This document shows, piece by piece, positions 44,206-52,485 of a stretch of DNA of 64,000 nucleotides. The DNA is taken from NCBI GenBank assembly GCA_028278325.1, contig JANQEO010000072.1, positions 1-64,000 on the forward strand, in the 5' to 3' direction. A program made the translations under genes and the position numbers. The DNA comes from Candidatus Binatia bacterium (GTDB lineage: Bacteria; Desulfobacterota; Binatia; UBA1149; JAJCZL01). Within the stretch, counting starts at the first letter, position 1. Every line of letters begins with the position of its first letter. The notes beneath the pieces are model-generated. The model had not been told where the DNA came from and searched no databases. It was given only the letters and a program-made list of their open reading frames with translations.

Positions 44206-45069
44206 ATGCCGATCGATGTTGATGCCGTTCTCGGCAAGGAGTTGACGCCAACCGACTTCGAATGGGCCGAGAAGGACCTGATTCTGTATGCCCTCGGCCT
44301 CGGTGTGGGCGTGGGGGCCTCGCCTGTCGACGACACGGTGTTGCAGTACACCTACGAGAACAGCCTCAAGGCCATTCCTACCTTTGGAGTGATTCCGACG
44401 TTTTCGTGCCTCGGCGGCTTGTTCGGGATGCCGGGCATGGAGATCAACCCGATGATGCTGCTGCATGGAGAACAGTATCTCGAGATTCTTTGCGACGAGA
44501 TCCCTACGCGGGCCAAGACCGTCAACAACGCCCGGATCAGCCATATCTACGACAAAGGCAAAGGCGCTCTGGTCATACTGGAGACGGATACGTCGACCAA
44601 AGAGGGCCAACCTCTGTTCAAGAACGAGTACTCGCTATTTATCAGAGGTGAAGGAGGCTTCGGTGGCGAAGCCGGCCCCGCGCCGGGCAACGAGCCGCCG
44701 GAGCGAGAGCCCGATGCCAGCGTCGCGTATCCCACCCTGGAGCATCAAGCCATCATCTACCGGCTCAGCGGTGACTTGAACCCCCTGCACATCGACCCTC
44801 AGATGGCGGCGGTCGGCGGCTTCGAGCGGCCGATACTCCATGGTCTGTGCACTTTCGGAAACGTCGGCCGCGCGGTCATTGAAGCGTTCTGCGACAACGA
44901 GCCGAAGCGCTTCCGTTCCATCAAGGCACGCTTCGCGAGCCCGGTCATGCCGGGAGAGACGATAGTGACCGATATGTGGAAGGTATCGGACAACGAGATC
45001 ATCGTGAACGCCAGGCTCAAGGAACGCGAAGCCGATGTCGTCAAGAACGCAAAGGTAACGATCGCCTAA
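44206..45069 (+). CDS. MaoC-family (R)-specific enoyl-CoA hydratase 2
   Basis: A 287-residue double-hotdog protein of the hydratase-2 type. The first hotdog (1-130) is degenerate; the second carries the hydratase motif Y-R-L-S-G-D-L-N-P-L-H-I-D-P (about residues 183-196) with the catalytic Asp and His, followed by GFERPILHGLCTFG. The length equals the hydratase half of peroxisomal MFE-2. It hydrates trans-2-enoyl-CoA to (3R)-hydroxyacyl-CoA, feeding the adjacent SDR. AAGGAG lies eight bases before ATG 44206, so this start is preferred to upstream in-frame codons. The TetR gene starts 2 bp after its stop, hence one transcript. Confidence 0.9.
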   Translation: MPIDVDAVLGKELTPTDFEWAEKDLILYALGLGVGVGASPVDDTVLQYTYENSLKAIPTFGVIPTFSCLGGLFGMPGMEINPMMLLHGEQYLEILCDEIPTRAKTVNNARISHIYDKGKGALVILETDTSTKEGQPLFKNEYSLFIRGEGGFGGEAGPAPGNEPPEREPDASVAYPTLEHQAIIYRLSGDLNPLHIDPQMAAVGGFERPILHGLCTFGNVGRAVIEAFCDNEPKRFRSIKARFASPVMPGETIVTDMWKVSDNEIIVNARLKEREADVVKNAKVTIA

Positions 45070-45071
45070 CC

Positions 45072-45722
45072 GTGCCGCCTGCGGGCAAGATCGGCCAGCG
45101 TCCTGTTCGCACCCGCAATCGCGAACAGACGGTCACGGCGATTCTCGACAGCGCCGAGTCGCTACTGGATCGCAAGGGACCCGACGGATTCGGCCTCGCG
45201 GAACTCGGCCGCGAGGCCGGCGTCTCTTTCGGCCTGATCCACCACTACTTCGGCGGCAAAGAAGGCCTCCTGCGGGCCGTGCTGCAGCGTACGCTGCGCA
45301 ACCTCGGCCGTGAGATCCGAGGACTGCAGTCCGACGGCACTTTCTGGCGGAGGGACTCTCCGGCAGTCGGGTTGATCTTCGATACTTTCTCCCGGCATCC
45401 CGGCATCCCCCGCCTGCTCGCATGGGGCCTGCTGACCGGTCTCATCCTTCCCAGCAAGGACGGAGGCGAAGTAGCCGACAATCTCGAGGAAGACCGAGCC
45501 GCTATCGAAAGGATGCTGGTTCGCTTCACCGAGGACACACCGGGCACTTCCAGGGATGACGCCGCCGCCATGGCCGCGCTGCTGATCAGTGCGGTGCTCG
45601 GTTTCAATCTGCTCAGGCCCATGCTCGTCGAGGGCTTCGGGTGGGACGAAGACGGCGACAAGGCGCTGCGGGAGCAGTTGGTACGAGCAATGGCCGGGTT
45701 GGCCTCAGCGGGCAGGGCTTGA
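45072..45722 (+). CDS. TetR/AcrR-family transcriptional regulator
   Basis: A 216-residue regulator from GTG 45072, two bases after the hydratase stop. The helix-turn-helix (residues about 15-60) reads TVTAILDSAESLLDRKGPDGFGLAELGREAGVS with the recognition helix end LIHHYFGGKEGLL; the rest is the helical ligand-binding domain (about 75-215). The extreme overlap implies translational coupling with the SDR-hydratase operon. Such regulators commonly sense acyl-CoAs and repress their own operon; this is inferred. An upstream in-frame start would fuse unconserved residues and overlaps the hydratase gene. Confidence 0.87.
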   Translation: MPPAGKIGQRPVRTRNREQTVTAILDSAESLLDRKGPDGFGLAELGREAGVSFGLIHHYFGGKEGLLRAVLQRTLRNLGREIRGLQSDGTFWRRDSPAVGLIFDTFSRHPGIPRLLAWGLLTGLILPSKDGGEVADNLEEDRAAIERMLVRFTEDTPGTSRDDAAAMAALLISAVLGFNLLRPMLVEGFGWDEDGDKALREQLVRAMAGLASAGRA

Positions 45723-45740
45723 TCCCCCACGCCCCGTTTC

Positions 45741-45769
45741 TTGTCGGCCGTAGCAGCTTGTCCTAGACT
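45741..45769 (+). promoter_or_regulatory. Leaderless-type promoter of the methyltransferase gene
   Basis: TTGTCG (45741-45746) and TAGACT (45764-45769) have a 17-bp spacer. The start codon at 45778 is eight bases past the -10 box with no Shine-Dalgarno between. The 5' end would fall about at the start codon. It resembles the HxlR promoter arrangement at 14933-14967. Confidence 0.45.
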
Positions 45770-45777
45770 CATCGTCA

Positions 45778-46668
45778 ATGACGTCACCTGCGCAAGAACT
45801 CCCCCTCCCCGCGCAGGACTTTCTGGCGCGAAGCTGTCCACTGTGCGGCTCGGGCGCCAGTTCGATCGTCGCGGAGTTTCCGGAGCTGACCTGGGTGCGC
45901 TGCACCTGCGGGCTCGTCTACAAGCGCAGTCAGAGAGCCATGAAAGAACACGCCGTCGATATCGGTGATACCGGCTTCAAGCCCGGCGCGGCGCGAAGAC
46001 CCTACACCACCCGTACTCCTCGGAGGGTCGCCAAGTCGAGACACCAAATACTCGACCTTCTCAATCATGCGGCGCCCGGGCCCCTTCTCGATATCGGATG
46101 CTCTCTCGGATACACGCTGACCGCCGCGCGGCAGTTGGGCCTCCAAGCGACCGGCGCCGACATCAGTCAACGTGCGGTGGATGCGTGCCGTGCTATGGGT
46201 TTCCGCGCCGAGCGCGGCACCCTAGAGTCTTTGCCGTTCGAAGACTCCTCCTTCCAACTCGTCGTCATGAAGCACGTCTTCGAACACACGCCCCGTCCCC
46301 GTGAGGCGGCTTCCGAAGTGCGTAGGGTACTCAAGCCCGGCGGCGGCCTGTTCATCGCGGTACCGGACGCGAACAACCGCAAGGCCGCCAAGCATCCGCA
46401 GTCCAGCCGGCACTACCTGCCGGGCGTTCACGGCCGTCAGCACTTCATAGACTACACGCCGGCGACTTTGTCTCGGTTGCTCGTGGAGGAAGGGTTCACC
46501 GTTACCAAGACCCATCCCCACCTCGTGCACAAGAGAGCCACCCTCCCGACGAAAGGGCTTCAGGCAGCCTTCGCCCCCGTTCGGGCCGTTGGCCAGGCCG
46601 TCGCCTCCGGCTTCGGCCTTCGGAAGGAATTCTGGATGGTCGCGTTACGCCCCGAGTCCCGCGACTGA
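45778..46668 (+). CDS. SAM-dependent methyltransferase with N-terminal zinc ribbon
   Basis: A 296-residue class I methyltransferase. Residues 19-45 form a zinc-binding pair (CPLCGSG..CTCGLVYKR), a common N-terminal element of type-11/12 sugar-modification methyltransferases. The SAM fold includes motif I LLDIGCSLGYTL (about residue 102), the acidic residue GADISQRAVD, LPFEDSSFQLVVMKHVFEH and the post-motif LKPGGGLFIAVPD. Substrate unknown, although a lipid- or sugar-modifying role is typical for zinc-ribbon members. It has its own promoter-like sequences with no Shine-Dalgarno. Convergent with the acyl-CoA dehydrogenase gene (10 bp between stops). Confidence 0.88.
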   Translation: MTSPAQELPLPAQDFLARSCPLCGSGASSIVAEFPELTWVRCTCGLVYKRSQRAMKEHAVDIGDTGFKPGAARRPYTTRTPRRVAKSRHQILDLLNHAAPGPLLDIGCSLGYTLTAARQLGLQATGADISQRAVDACRAMGFRAERGTLESLPFEDSSFQLVVMKHVFEHTPRPREAASEVRRVLKPGGGLFIAVPDANNRKAAKHPQSSRHYLPGVHGRQHFIDYTPATLSRLLVEEGFTVTKTHPHLVHKRATLPTKGLQAAFAPVRAVGQAVASGFGLRKEFWMVALRPESRD

Positions 46669-46678
46669 GCGCTGTCCG

Positions 46679-47851
46679 TCAGTCTTGGTCGGGTTCGGCC
46701 AGACCCATCATGCGGGCGAGGATGAGCTTCATCACCTCGTTGGATCCGGCGTAGATAGGCATCGCCCTGACATCGACGAAGTCGCGCGAAACGTCGTACT
46801 CGCGCATGTAGCCGTAACCGCCATGCAGTTGCACGGCTTCGTAGGCTACGCGGTTGGAAAGATCGCTGAGCCACCACTTCGCCATCGATACACGGCGGGT
46901 GATGTCGTCGCCGGCAACGAACTCGTCGATGACGGCGTCAAGGAAGGTCCTGCCCATCTCCGTCTCAGTAGCCAGCTCCACGAGCTTGAAGGCATTGTGC
47001 TGATATGTGCCGACAGGACGACCGAACACCCTCCTTTCCTTCACATAGGGCAGAGTCTTGTCGAGGATCTGCTCGGCCGCGGTCTGGGCCGCGATCGAGA
47101 TCATCAACCTCTCCCTCTGCAGGTTCTGCATCAAATACCTGAAGCCGTGGCCTTCCTCGCCGAGTAGATACGCAGCCGGCACGCGGCAGTCTTCGAAGAA
47201 TATCTCCGCCGTGTCCTGGCAATGCTGGCCCATCTTCTCCAACTGCCGTGACTTCACGAAGCCGGGGCGCCCGGCATCCACGGCGAGAAGACTGACCCCG
47301 GTGTGAGCAGGTTCGGCAGCAGGCTCCGTCTTCGCCACCACCACGATCAGATCGCACTCCATCCCGTTGGAGATGAAGGTCTTCTGTCCATTAATGACGT
47401 ACTCGTCGCCGTCTCGCACCGCCGTGGTTCGGATCGCGGCGAGGTCGGACCCCGCACCCGGCTCCGTCATCCCGATGGCGGTCAGCACTTCGCCGCTCGT
47501 ACAGCCGCGCAGCCAGTCCCCACGGAGCTCGGGCCTGGCAAGCTGCTCTATGTAGGGCACGGTGATGTCGGCGTGGACGGCGAAGCCGGTTTGCAGTCCC
47601 ATGTGACCGGTTCTCCCGAGCTCTTCCGTCAGGACTACCGAGAACCCGAACTCGGCCGCGCTACCGCCGTATTCTTCGTCGAGCCACGGACAGAGATATC
47701 CGTGCCGGCCCATCGCCAGCCAGAACTCACGCGGCACGCACTGGTTTCGCTCCCACTCGGGCAGATGCGGAACCACCTCGCTGGCGAGAAAGGCCCGAAA
47801 CGTCTGTCGAAACGCCTCGACGTCGGCAGTCAGGTACGCGGGCTTCGGCAT
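46679..47851 (-). CDS. Acyl-CoA dehydrogenase (IVD/LCAD-like)
   Basis: A 390-residue flavoprotein. Motifs: AIGMTEPGAGSDLA (FAD/substrate), NGQKTFISNG, the helix LQRERLMISIAAQTAA, GRPVGTYQHNAFK, and QLHGGYGYMREY. The usual Glu of the MCAD IYEGT motif is Ala (IYAGSNEV), so the base is probably the Glu in QRERLMI, as in isovaleryl- and long-chain dehydrogenases. It removes hydrogens from acyl-CoA, passing electrons to ETF. The LLM gene is 13 bp upstream in transcription on the same strand, so they are co-transcribed. The AGGGA before ATG supports the start. Confidence 0.92.
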   Translation of the reverse strand: MPKPAYLTADVEAFRQTFRAFLASEVVPHLPEWERNQCVPREFWLAMGRHGYLCPWLDEEYGGSAAEFGFSVVLTEELGRTGHMGLQTGFAVHADITVPYIEQLARPELRGDWLRGCTSGEVLTAIGMTEPGAGSDLAAIRTTAVRDGDEYVINGQKTFISNGMECDLIVVVAKTEPAAEPAHTGVSLLAVDAGRPGFVKSRQLEKMGQHCQDTAEIFFEDCRVPAAYLLGEEGHGFRYLMQNLQRERLMISIAAQTAAEQILDKTLPYVKERRVFGRPVGTYQHNAFKLVELATETEMGRTFLDAVIDEFVAGDDITRRVSMAKWWLSDLSNRVAYEAVQLHGGYGYMREYDVSRDFVDVRAMPIYAGSNEVMKLILARMMGLAEPDQD

Positions 47852-47864
47852 GAGGTCCCTGCCG

Positions 47865-48698
47865 TCAGCCGATGAAACCGGCCAGCTTGTCCATCATGGG
47901 AAGCACGTCGTCGGCGCCTTTCGAGGGCAGGAAGAATATGCAGCGCTCCGCGCCGGCGTCCTCATACCGCGCTATCGCGTCCTTGTCCGGCATGGTGCCG
48001 AAGATCGTGATGCTCAAGCTATCGGGGTCACGACCGGCTTCTTCGGCCATGGCACGCATCTGCGGGATATGTTCGATGACCTCATCGCGTATTCCGATCG
48101 GCATCCACCCGTCGCAGTAACGGACTGCCCGCTTGAGGGCCCACGGCGCGGCTCCGCCTATGAGTATGGGCGGATACGGTTTCTGCTTGGGCTTGGGGTT
48201 CGAAAAGATTGGATCGAAGTCTACGAACTCGCCGTGATACTCGGCCTGGTCGTTCGTCCAGATCTCCTTCATGGCTTCGACTCTTTCGCGAAGGACCTTC
48301 CACCGGCGCTTGAAGTCGGTGCCGTGGTTTCTCATCTCCTCGACGTTCCAACCTCCACCGATACCGAAGATGAAACGGCCGTCGGAAAGATGATCGAGCG
48401 TGGCAACCTTCTTGGCCAAGACGATGGGATCGTGTTCGATGACAAGGCAGATCCCCGCCCCGACGATGAGCTTGGTCGTGGCCTGCGCCGCCATCCCTAA
48501 CGCGACGAACAGATCGTAGGTGTCGTAGTACTCCTGTGGAAGATCCGCGCCGCCGGGCCACGGTGATTCACGGCTGGCGGGAATGTGCGTGTGCTCGGGA
48601 AACCATAGAGATTCGAAGCCGCGCTCCTCTGCGGCCACGCCCAGCTCGGCGGGGGTCATGGTGTAAGTCGTCGGGAATATGATCAGTCCGTACTTCAT
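47865..48698 (-). CDS. LLM-class F420-dependent oxidoreductase (TIGR03619-type)
   Basis: A 277-residue luciferase-like monooxygenase-fold protein: ELGVAAEERGFESLWFPEHTHIP near the start, LIVGAGICLVIEHDPIVLAKKVATLD, GRFIFGIGGGWNVEE and PILIGGAAPWALKRAVRYCDGW. These are signatures of the F420-dependent oxidoreductase group seen in actinobacteria and Binatota-like genomes, where F420 is likely but not proven. It begins with ATG 48698 with GGAGG upstream at a long spacing. It is followed after 13 bp by the acyl-CoA dehydrogenase, suggesting a shared catabolic step. Confidence 0.87.
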   Translation of the reverse strand: MKYGLIIFPTTYTMTPAELGVAAEERGFESLWFPEHTHIPASRESPWPGGADLPQEYYDTYDLFVALGMAAQATTKLIVGAGICLVIEHDPIVLAKKVATLDHLSDGRFIFGIGGGWNVEEMRNHGTDFKRRWKVLRERVEAMKEIWTNDQAEYHGEFVDFDPIFSNPKPKQKPYPPILIGGAAPWALKRAVRYCDGWMPIGIRDEVIEHIPQMRAMAEEAGRDPDSLSITIFGTMPDKDAIARYEDAGAERCIFFLPSKGADDVLPMMDKLAGFIG

Positions 48699-48839
48699 GG
48701 CTTCGTACGAGCCTCCTTGTCGCGCGCTCAGTCGGGTGAAATCTACGGTAGCGGCGTGACGAAAACAAAGGCGCTGCGTTCCGGGCCAGCGCTCGACTTT
48801 GCACCTGGTTTTGAGCCACGATGATCGAGAGGTGCTTCG

Positions 48840-49694
48840 ATGAACATCAACGGAGAGCCGGTATACGTAGGGCGTGACTTCGGAGGACGAGAGGTCGAGC
48901 TGACTGCCGAGTTGGTAGACGGTTACTGTCGAGCTCTGGACGAACGCCTACCTCTATATGATGAGACCGTGCCCGCGCTGCTCCTCTACAACGAATGCTA
49001 CCGGGAACTGGACTGGTACCTGGCCAATATCTACGGAAACCTCCATGCACGTCAGGAGTGGGAGCTCTACCGTGCCATGCCGGTCGGCTCCAAGGTCACC
49101 ACGAGAGGCTTCATCCGCGATCGCTACCGCAAGCGTGGCCGTGACTATGTCGTCAAGGAGACATGGACCCTGGACGAGCAAGGCCGTCTCGCAACCCGTG
49201 GGCTGACCCACCAGAGCTTTCTCGTCGACGAAGGAGCACGTGCCAAGAGCGAGACGGTGGTAGACAAGGACCGGGCCCATGAAGCGGGGCGTCGGTTCGA
49301 AATGGGCGGCGGCGATGGGGACGTGATCGAATCGGCCCCCAAGCACGTCAGTGAAGAGATGTGCATGGCGTTCTCCGGCCCCGGCGAGAACTACCACACC
49401 AACCGTGAGGCCGCGCGTGCCTTCGGGTTTCCCGACATCGTCGTGCAGGGAATGCTGCCGATCTGCGTTCTGTCGGAGCTCCTGACTCGCGACTACGGCG
49501 AAGGATGGTTGGCCGGCGGAAAGATGGACGTCAGGCTGGTCAACGTCCTGTGGGGAGAGGAGACCGTAAGCGCCAGGGCCCAGCTGCGCGAGGAGGTGCC
49601 CGAAGCCGGACGGACCCGCGTGCACTTCGACGCCTGGGTCGAAAAGTCCGACGGCACCAAGGTGATCGTCGGACAGGCCAGCGCGTTGCGTTAG
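48840..49694 (+). CDS. Double-hotdog MaoC-like dehydratase
   Basis: A 284-residue protein of two hotdog-like halves, shown by VPALLLYNECYRELDWYL in the first and the MaoC-type pattern FSGPGENYHTNREAARAFGFPDIVVQGML in the second (with a His where the hydratase His is expected). The N-half has PVGSKVTTRGFI, typical of FAS1-like MaoC dehydratases. The Asp of the hydratase motif is not seen in its usual S-G-D form (SGPGEN), so activity is uncertain. AGAGG precedes the ATG. It is divergent from the LLM gene, consistent with an acyl-CoA role. Confidence 0.75.
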   Translation: MNINGEPVYVGRDFGGREVELTAELVDGYCRALDERLPLYDETVPALLLYNECYRELDWYLANIYGNLHARQEWELYRAMPVGSKVTTRGFIRDRYRKRGRDYVVKETWTLDEQGRLATRGLTHQSFLVDEGARAKSETVVDKDRAHEAGRRFEMGGGDGDVIESAPKHVSEEMCMAFSGPGENYHTNREAARAFGFPDIVVQGMLPICVLSELLTRDYGEGWLAGGKMDVRLVNVLWGEETVSARAQLREEVPEAGRTRVHFDAWVEKSDGTKVIVGQASALR

Positions 49695-49762
49695 ATTGCA
49701 CCCCCATTGTGGGGCCGCACATTTCCACCTTGAATGCAGCCGTTTCGCCCTGTAAATAGGGC

Positions 49763-49830
49763 TGGCGGGGGGAGTTGAACGCACGACCTCACACCGGACT
49801 CACAATCAGGTTAGGCTGAGTCCCGGCCCC
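49763..49830 (-). pseudogene. Degenerate tRNA-His(GTG)-like remnant
   Basis: Read on the minus strand, the sequence has the T-loop GTTCAACTC, the anticodon arm CCTGA-TTGTGAG-TCCGG (GTG anticodon) with one mismatch, GAGGTCGTG in the region before the T-arm, and a 3' end CCCCGCCA resembling an acceptor strand plus discriminator. The D-arm is largely deleted and the T-stem is mismatched, so it cannot fold as a functional tRNA. It lies in the 165-bp gap before the secreted Cys-rich protein gene; a small hairpin (GCCCT/AGGGC, 49747-49762) adjoins its 3' end. tRNA 3' fragments often mark old integration events, but no integrase is present. Confidence 0.5.
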
Positions 49831-49859
49831 TCGGAGCCGCGTAGAATAAGGAGACCCCC

Positions 49860-52337
49860 ATGGCCGCATCCCCCATATCAGTCCCGGTCCCGGCGTATGC
49901 TCGTCTTGCCTTCGCCATCGGCGCGCTCGCACTGCTGTTCAGCGCGGCCCCCCAAGCCGTCGCGCACGACGACGAGCACCACCGTCTCAAGGGAAGCAGG
50001 CTCACCATCAAGAGCCAGTTCGGGGGCGGCAACGCGAACAAGTTCAAATTCAAGGTGAAGGACGAGTTCTCGATCGGCGACATCTCCTTGATCGATCCGC
50101 GCAGCTCACACACCAGCGTCAGCGTCAGAGACCGCAGCGGATCCGGAGGAGACACCAACGCGGTGCAACTCGACCCTGCCGGCTGGAGAATGATCGGCAA
50201 GGATACCGACATCAAGGGATGGAAGTACAAGGGTGATATCAGCCTGCCGAGCTCGGGGGGCGTGCGCAGCATCGTGCTCAAGGGCCCACGGGGATCCAAG
50301 GGAGGCAAGTTGGTGATCTCGGCAAAGGGCATTCATTGGCCGTTGTTGGGTGAGTTCGAACAAGAGCTGGTCGACGTCCAGCTTCACATCGATACGGAGA
50401 CTTACTGCGCCGAGTTCTGCGACAGCACCAAGACGACTTGCGCCGTCGGTCAGAGCGCCGAGTTCAAGAAAAACGAGGTCGGTAAGGTCGTCGCCAAGGA
50501 CGCCACCCGCGCGCCGGAGTGCGAACCTGTCTGCGGCAACGGCATCCTCGAGCTCGGCGAAGAGTGCGACGACGGTAACAATATAGAAAACGTGGAAGGC
50601 GACACCTGCAACAACTCATGCGAGGGCTGCCTGCCCGAGGACGTCGACTTCGACTCGACTTTCGAGGGCATACAGGCGTTGATCTTCGACGACTCGACCT
50701 ACAACTGCACCAATAGTGGCTGTCACGGCAACGGGACGAGTCCGTCGGGAGGCCTCGACCTTCGCAACGGCTTCTCGTACGCAAACCTGGTCAGTGTGCC
50801 GTCGCAGATCGACCCACAGACGGTGCGTGTATTCCCCGGCGATCAGGACCTGAGCATGCTCTACAACAAGATCGCCGCCAAGACCCTATTCCCTGACGGC
50901 CCGACGGTGCCGGGCTCGGTCATGCCGACCGTTGCCGCAACCGTGACGACCGCTCACCTCGAGGCGCTGCGTCTATGGATCAGGGGTGGTGCACCGGAGA
51001 CCGGCGTGGTCGAAGGGACAGCCGAACTGCTCGGCAGCTGCCTGCCGCAACCCGACCCGCTCAAGATCCCCCAGCCCGCCGTACCCGACCCCAATCTGGG
51101 CGCCCAGTTCGCCATGCCGGGCTATGATCTGCCGTCTCAATCCGAGACCGAGTTGTGCGTGCCTAGCTTCTACGACTTGCGTGGCACCGTCCCGGCGCAG
51201 TTCCTCGTCGATTGTCCGGGCGTTTTCCCCGGCACCAACGACGACGCGGATCCCTTGTCGGGCAAATGCTTTGCCTACAAGACTCACAACTTGTCACAGG
51301 ATCCGCAGTCACATCACTCTATCGTTCACATCTATGCGGGGGCCTTCGATTACGACGATGCGGGCTGGGGCACATGGACCTGCTTCGGGGGCGCCAACGA
51401 CGGCCTGGGCTGCGACCCGGCCGTTACGCCTACACAGTGCCCGGACGGCGTCTGTGGCGGCACCCCGAGAGAAGGCGCTGCTTGTCTCTCGACCCCGATC
51501 CCCTTCGGTCCATCCGACTATGGCAACGCCAACAACAACGCTCCGACCTGGTCGGGCGCTCAGGAATCGACGGCCTTCATCAGCTTCCCCTCGGGTGTTT
51601 ATCGTCTCCTGCCTTTGCGCGGCGTGATCGTGTGGAACTCTCACGCTTTCAATCTGACGAACACCGACATGGACATGGAGGCATGGATCAACGTCGAGTA
51701 TACGGACGATCAACAGTTCGAGGCTCTGCAGTTGTTCAATACCGACTATATCTTCACGCAGTTGGTGCCGCCTTTCGAGAGCCGGGAGTACTGCGCCACG
51801 CACACCTTTGCGGAAGGAACCCGGCTGTTCGAGATCAGCTCCCACGGCCACAGACACATGAAGCATTGGCGGTACTTCGATCCCCCCCAGACCCCGTGCG
51901 GCGACGGCGGCCCGGCGCCGTCTATCCCGTTGAGTGTGGGCCTGGCGACCGACCCGTCGTGCGTGCCGAGTGGCACCGAGTTCTACGCGAACTTCGACTA
52001 CAGCGACGCGCTGAGGATCGACTACGATCCTCCCAGGCATTTCACCGGATCGGTCGCCGACAGGACGATCAAGTTCTGCGCGCGGTTCAGCAACGGCGAA
52101 GATGAACCGGCCGATGTCAAAACCTGGTCGGGCTCTCCTTCTCCCCCTCTGGCGGGAGCGCCCGGCGGGCCGTGCAACGTCAGCGAAAGAGCCTGCATCG
52201 GCGGCACGCAACATGGCGAGCTGTGCTCGATCGCCGGATGCCCGGGAGGCGTATGCGATGCCTGTCCTCTGCGCGGCGGGATAACGACCGAGGACGAAAT
52301 GTTCATCCCCATCGGCACATTCTACCTGGATCCCTGA
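49860..52337 (+). CDS. Large secreted Cys-rich protein with CX4CH motif and copper-monooxygenase-like regions
   Basis: An 825-residue exported protein with a signal peptide (1-35, ending AAPQAVAH). Residues 40-200 form a Lys/Gly-rich beta-type domain. A disulfide repeat (CGNGILELGEECDDG) lies near 222, and the segment NCTNSGCHGNGTSPSGGLDL, with a C-x4-C-H haem-like motif, near 283. After about 400, HNLSQDPQSHHSIVHIY, WNSHAFNLTNTDMDMEAW and FEISSHGHRHMKHW carry paired His groups that recall the two copper sites of peptidylglycine/dopamine monooxygenases. Function is not assignable, but oxidase or electron-transfer activity is plausible. ATG with GGAG upstream. No obvious partner genes nearby. 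Confidence 0.7.
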   Translation: MAASPISVPVPAYARLAFAIGALALLFSAAPQAVAHDDEHHRLKGSRLTIKSQFGGGNANKFKFKVKDEFSIGDISLIDPRSSHTSVSVRDRSGSGGDTNAVQLDPAGWRMIGKDTDIKGWKYKGDISLPSSGGVRSIVLKGPRGSKGGKLVISAKGIHWPLLGEFEQELVDVQLHIDTETYCAEFCDSTKTTCAVGQSAEFKKNEVGKVVAKDATRAPECEPVCGNGILELGEECDDGNNIENVEGDTCNNSCEGCLPEDVDFDSTFEGIQALIFDDSTYNCTNSGCHGNGTSPSGGLDLRNGFSYANLVSVPSQIDPQTVRVFPGDQDLSMLYNKIAAKTLFPDGPTVPGSVMPTVAATVTTAHLEALRLWIRGGAPETGVVEGTAELLGSCLPQPDPLKIPQPAVPDPNLGAQFAMPGYDLPSQSETELCVPSFYDLRGTVPAQFLVDCPGVFPGTNDDADPLSGKCFAYKTHNLSQDPQSHHSIVHIYAGAFDYDDAGWGTWTCFGGANDGLGCDPAVTPTQCPDGVCGGTPREGAACLSTPIPFGPSDYGNANNNAPTWSGAQESTAFISFPSGVYRLLPLRGVIVWNSHAFNLTNTDMDMEAWINVEYTDDQQFEALQLFNTDYIFTQLVPPFESREYCATHTFAEGTRLFEISSHGHRHMKHWRYFDPPQTPCGDGGPAPSIPLSVGLATDPSCVPSGTEFYANFDYSDALRIDYDPPRHFTGSVADRTIKFCARFSNGEDEPADVKTWSGSPSPPLAGAPGGPCNVSERACIGGTQHGELCSIAGCPGGVCDACPLRGGITTEDEMFIPIGTFYLDP

Positions 52338-52455
52338 GGAGCAACGGAGGCCCAGCTCCCGACCCGACATCACCAGCACGACGAGACTTGGCGAACGCCA
52401 TGCTCTCCGCCATGGCAACACTATTTCCGCGGCTTCTCGCTGCCGAGAGCGCTAA

Positions 52456-52479
52456 GCTGGTAAGATACGGCTGGTAAGA
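52456..52479 (+). repeat. Direct repeat upstream of TreT
   Basis: GCTGGTAAGA occurs at 52456-52465 and 52470-52479, exact 10-bp copies in the 14-bp register. They are 7 bp from the start codon of the trehalose-synthase gene. The TAAGAT within might be a -10 box; a duplicated binding site or slippage product is possible. Confidence 0.4.
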
Positions 52480-52485
52480 GCCCCC

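Noticed and set aside
49700-49762. Small hairpins after the double-hotdog gene as strong terminators
   Set aside because: Stems are only 5 bp (CCCCA/TGGGG; GCCCT/AGGGC) and lack T-runs, so they are not listed as terminators.
51309-52421. 370-codon frame antisense to the secreted Cys-rich protein
   Set aside because: Arg/Ala-rich low-complexity product with no motif, opposite to a gene with a clear signal peptide and Cys repeats.
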